A DNA stretch of 64,000 bases from Streptomyces cadmiisoli (GTDB lineage Bacteria > Actinomycetota > Actinomycetes > Streptomycetales > Streptomycetaceae), in assembly GCF_003261055.1 (NCBI RefSeq), contig NZ_CP030073.1:3348001-3412000 (forward strand). Direction: 5' to 3'. Made by a program: the position numbers and the translations under genes. Below the pieces are notes generated by a model, which was not told the DNA's origin, searched no databases, and worked only from the letters and a program-made list of their open reading frames with translations. Positions 63,407 to 64,000 of this stretch are shown here, piece by piece (position 1 is the stretch's first letter; every line of letters begins with the position of its first letter).

Positions 63407-63514
63407 TCGATGAACGCAACATTACGTCAGTGACCAGCAAAGAGGCAAATCAGTTGTCCGGAGCCGGTCGCCCGCGTCCCGCCGGGCGCCGTCGGCGACC
63501 GGACCGGGACGCGG

Positions 63515-64000
63515 CTACGCGGACAGTTCCTCCCGCAGCGCGTCGCGCAGGCGGGCCGCCCGCTGCGACAGCTCCGGCGGGCCCAGGTTCACCGCGAGGT
63601 CGGCCCACCGCTGCCCCTCGGCGAGTTCTCCGCGCCGTGTGTAGACGAGGGCGAGCCGGAGTGCCGCGCGGCCGTGGCCGGCCTCGGCGGCCCGGGTCCA
63701 CCACACGGCCGCCTCCGGCTCGCTGCCCTCCCGTGCCAGCAGCAGCCCCAGGTTGAACGCGCCGTTGCGCGACCCGGCCTCGGCGGCCACCCGGTACCAC
63801 CGGGCGGCCTCGACGACGTCGCCCCGCGCCGCCGCGAGCATCCCGACCCGCACCTGCGCCCGGCGGTGCCCCTGGGTGGCCGCCCGCTCGTACCACTCCT
63901 CGCACTCGGACTTCTGGTGCGCCGGTTCGCCCAGTTCGTGCGGTGACACCGGCGGGCGCCGCGCGTCGAGCAGGGCCGCCAGCCGGTACGCCGCCTCCGC
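63515..64000 (-). CDS. Sel1/TPR-repeat protein, C-terminal part (cut by window edge)
   Basis: The frame is open to the window end; 161 residues are visible. Repeats such as CEEWYERAATQGHRRAQVRVGMLAAARGD and AARWYRVAAEAGSRNGAFNLGLLLARE are Sel1-like (A-x-x-G-x-x-x-A spacing), giving a protein-interaction solenoid. No partner can be inferred. Confidence 0.8.
   Translation of the reverse strand, partial: AEAAYRLAALLDARRPPVSPHELGEPAHQKSECEEWYERAATQGHRRAQVRVGMLAAARGDVVEAARWYRVAAEAGSRNGAFNLGLLLAREGSEPEAAVWWTRAAEAGHGRAALRLALVYTRRGELAEGQRWADLAVNLGPPELSQRAARLRDALREELSA

Overview
The window is chromosomal DNA of a Streptomyces. The evidence is very high GC with strongly biased third positions, nickel superoxide dismutase, SigR-RsrA and SigH with its anti-sigma factor, WblE, the das chitin-sugar locus with DasR, and epi-isozizaene synthase with CYP170A. 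From memory, gene order follows the S. coelicolor core region around SCO5205-SCO5266 almost gene for gene, so this is conserved core chromosome. I see no phage, integrase, IS element or CRISPR array.

Layout. 1-3.2 kb: the end of a PadR regulator, a small HTH/Clp-N pair with a striking double-palindrome promoter, and an MDR oxidoreductase. 3.2-7.7 kb: malic enzyme and a three-gene polar amino-acid ABC importer. 7.8-15 kb: methyltransferase, CGNR protein, sodX/sodN, a VOC protein, an ECF42 sigma factor with its DGPF partner, a Zn-ribbon protein, and a DHFR-like/TetR pair. 14.7-17.4 kb: a polyprenyl diphosphate synthase next to a family 2B encapsulin shell protein carrying a cyclic-nucleotide-binding domain, the most exciting module here. 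17.6-24.7 kb: PLP desulfhydrase/deaminase, Na+/H+ antiporter, UBP zinc finger, prsH-sigH, a lipid kinase and wblE, which has a CRP-like site upstream. 24.9-35.0 kb: a sensor kinase, a SIS isomerase-like protein, nagB and dasD-dasC-dasB-dasA/dasR, with six DasR-type (dre) sites. 35.1-40.0 kb: cstA, a DUF466 partner, and a DUF3311 plus sodium:solute symporter pair. 40-45 kb: NrdR boxes, a cobalamin riboswitch, nrdA-nrdB and the AraC-type nrdS. 45.2-47.6 kb: albaflavenone genes eizA-cyp170A. 47.9-55 kb: peptide deformylase, a TPR protein, two HD-domain membrane proteins, sigR-rsrA, a hydrolase and an SRAP protein. 55.2-64 kb: membrane M50-like peptidase, aroA, rsgA, an SMR transporter with a TetR neighbour, hisN, a CBS protein, catalase with the Fur-type catR, initiator tRNA and a partial Sel1/TPR protein.

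How they work together. Several stress circuits lie side by side: sodN with its processing protease, SigR-RsrA (thiol oxidation), CatR-CatA (peroxide) and SigH (osmotic stress and development). The das block imports and catabolises chitin oligomers under DasR. nrdABS is the B12-independent ribonucleotide reductase, switched by B12 and probably by NrdR. Many genes have perfect GC-rich hairpins after their stops, and at least two regulator genes look leaderless.
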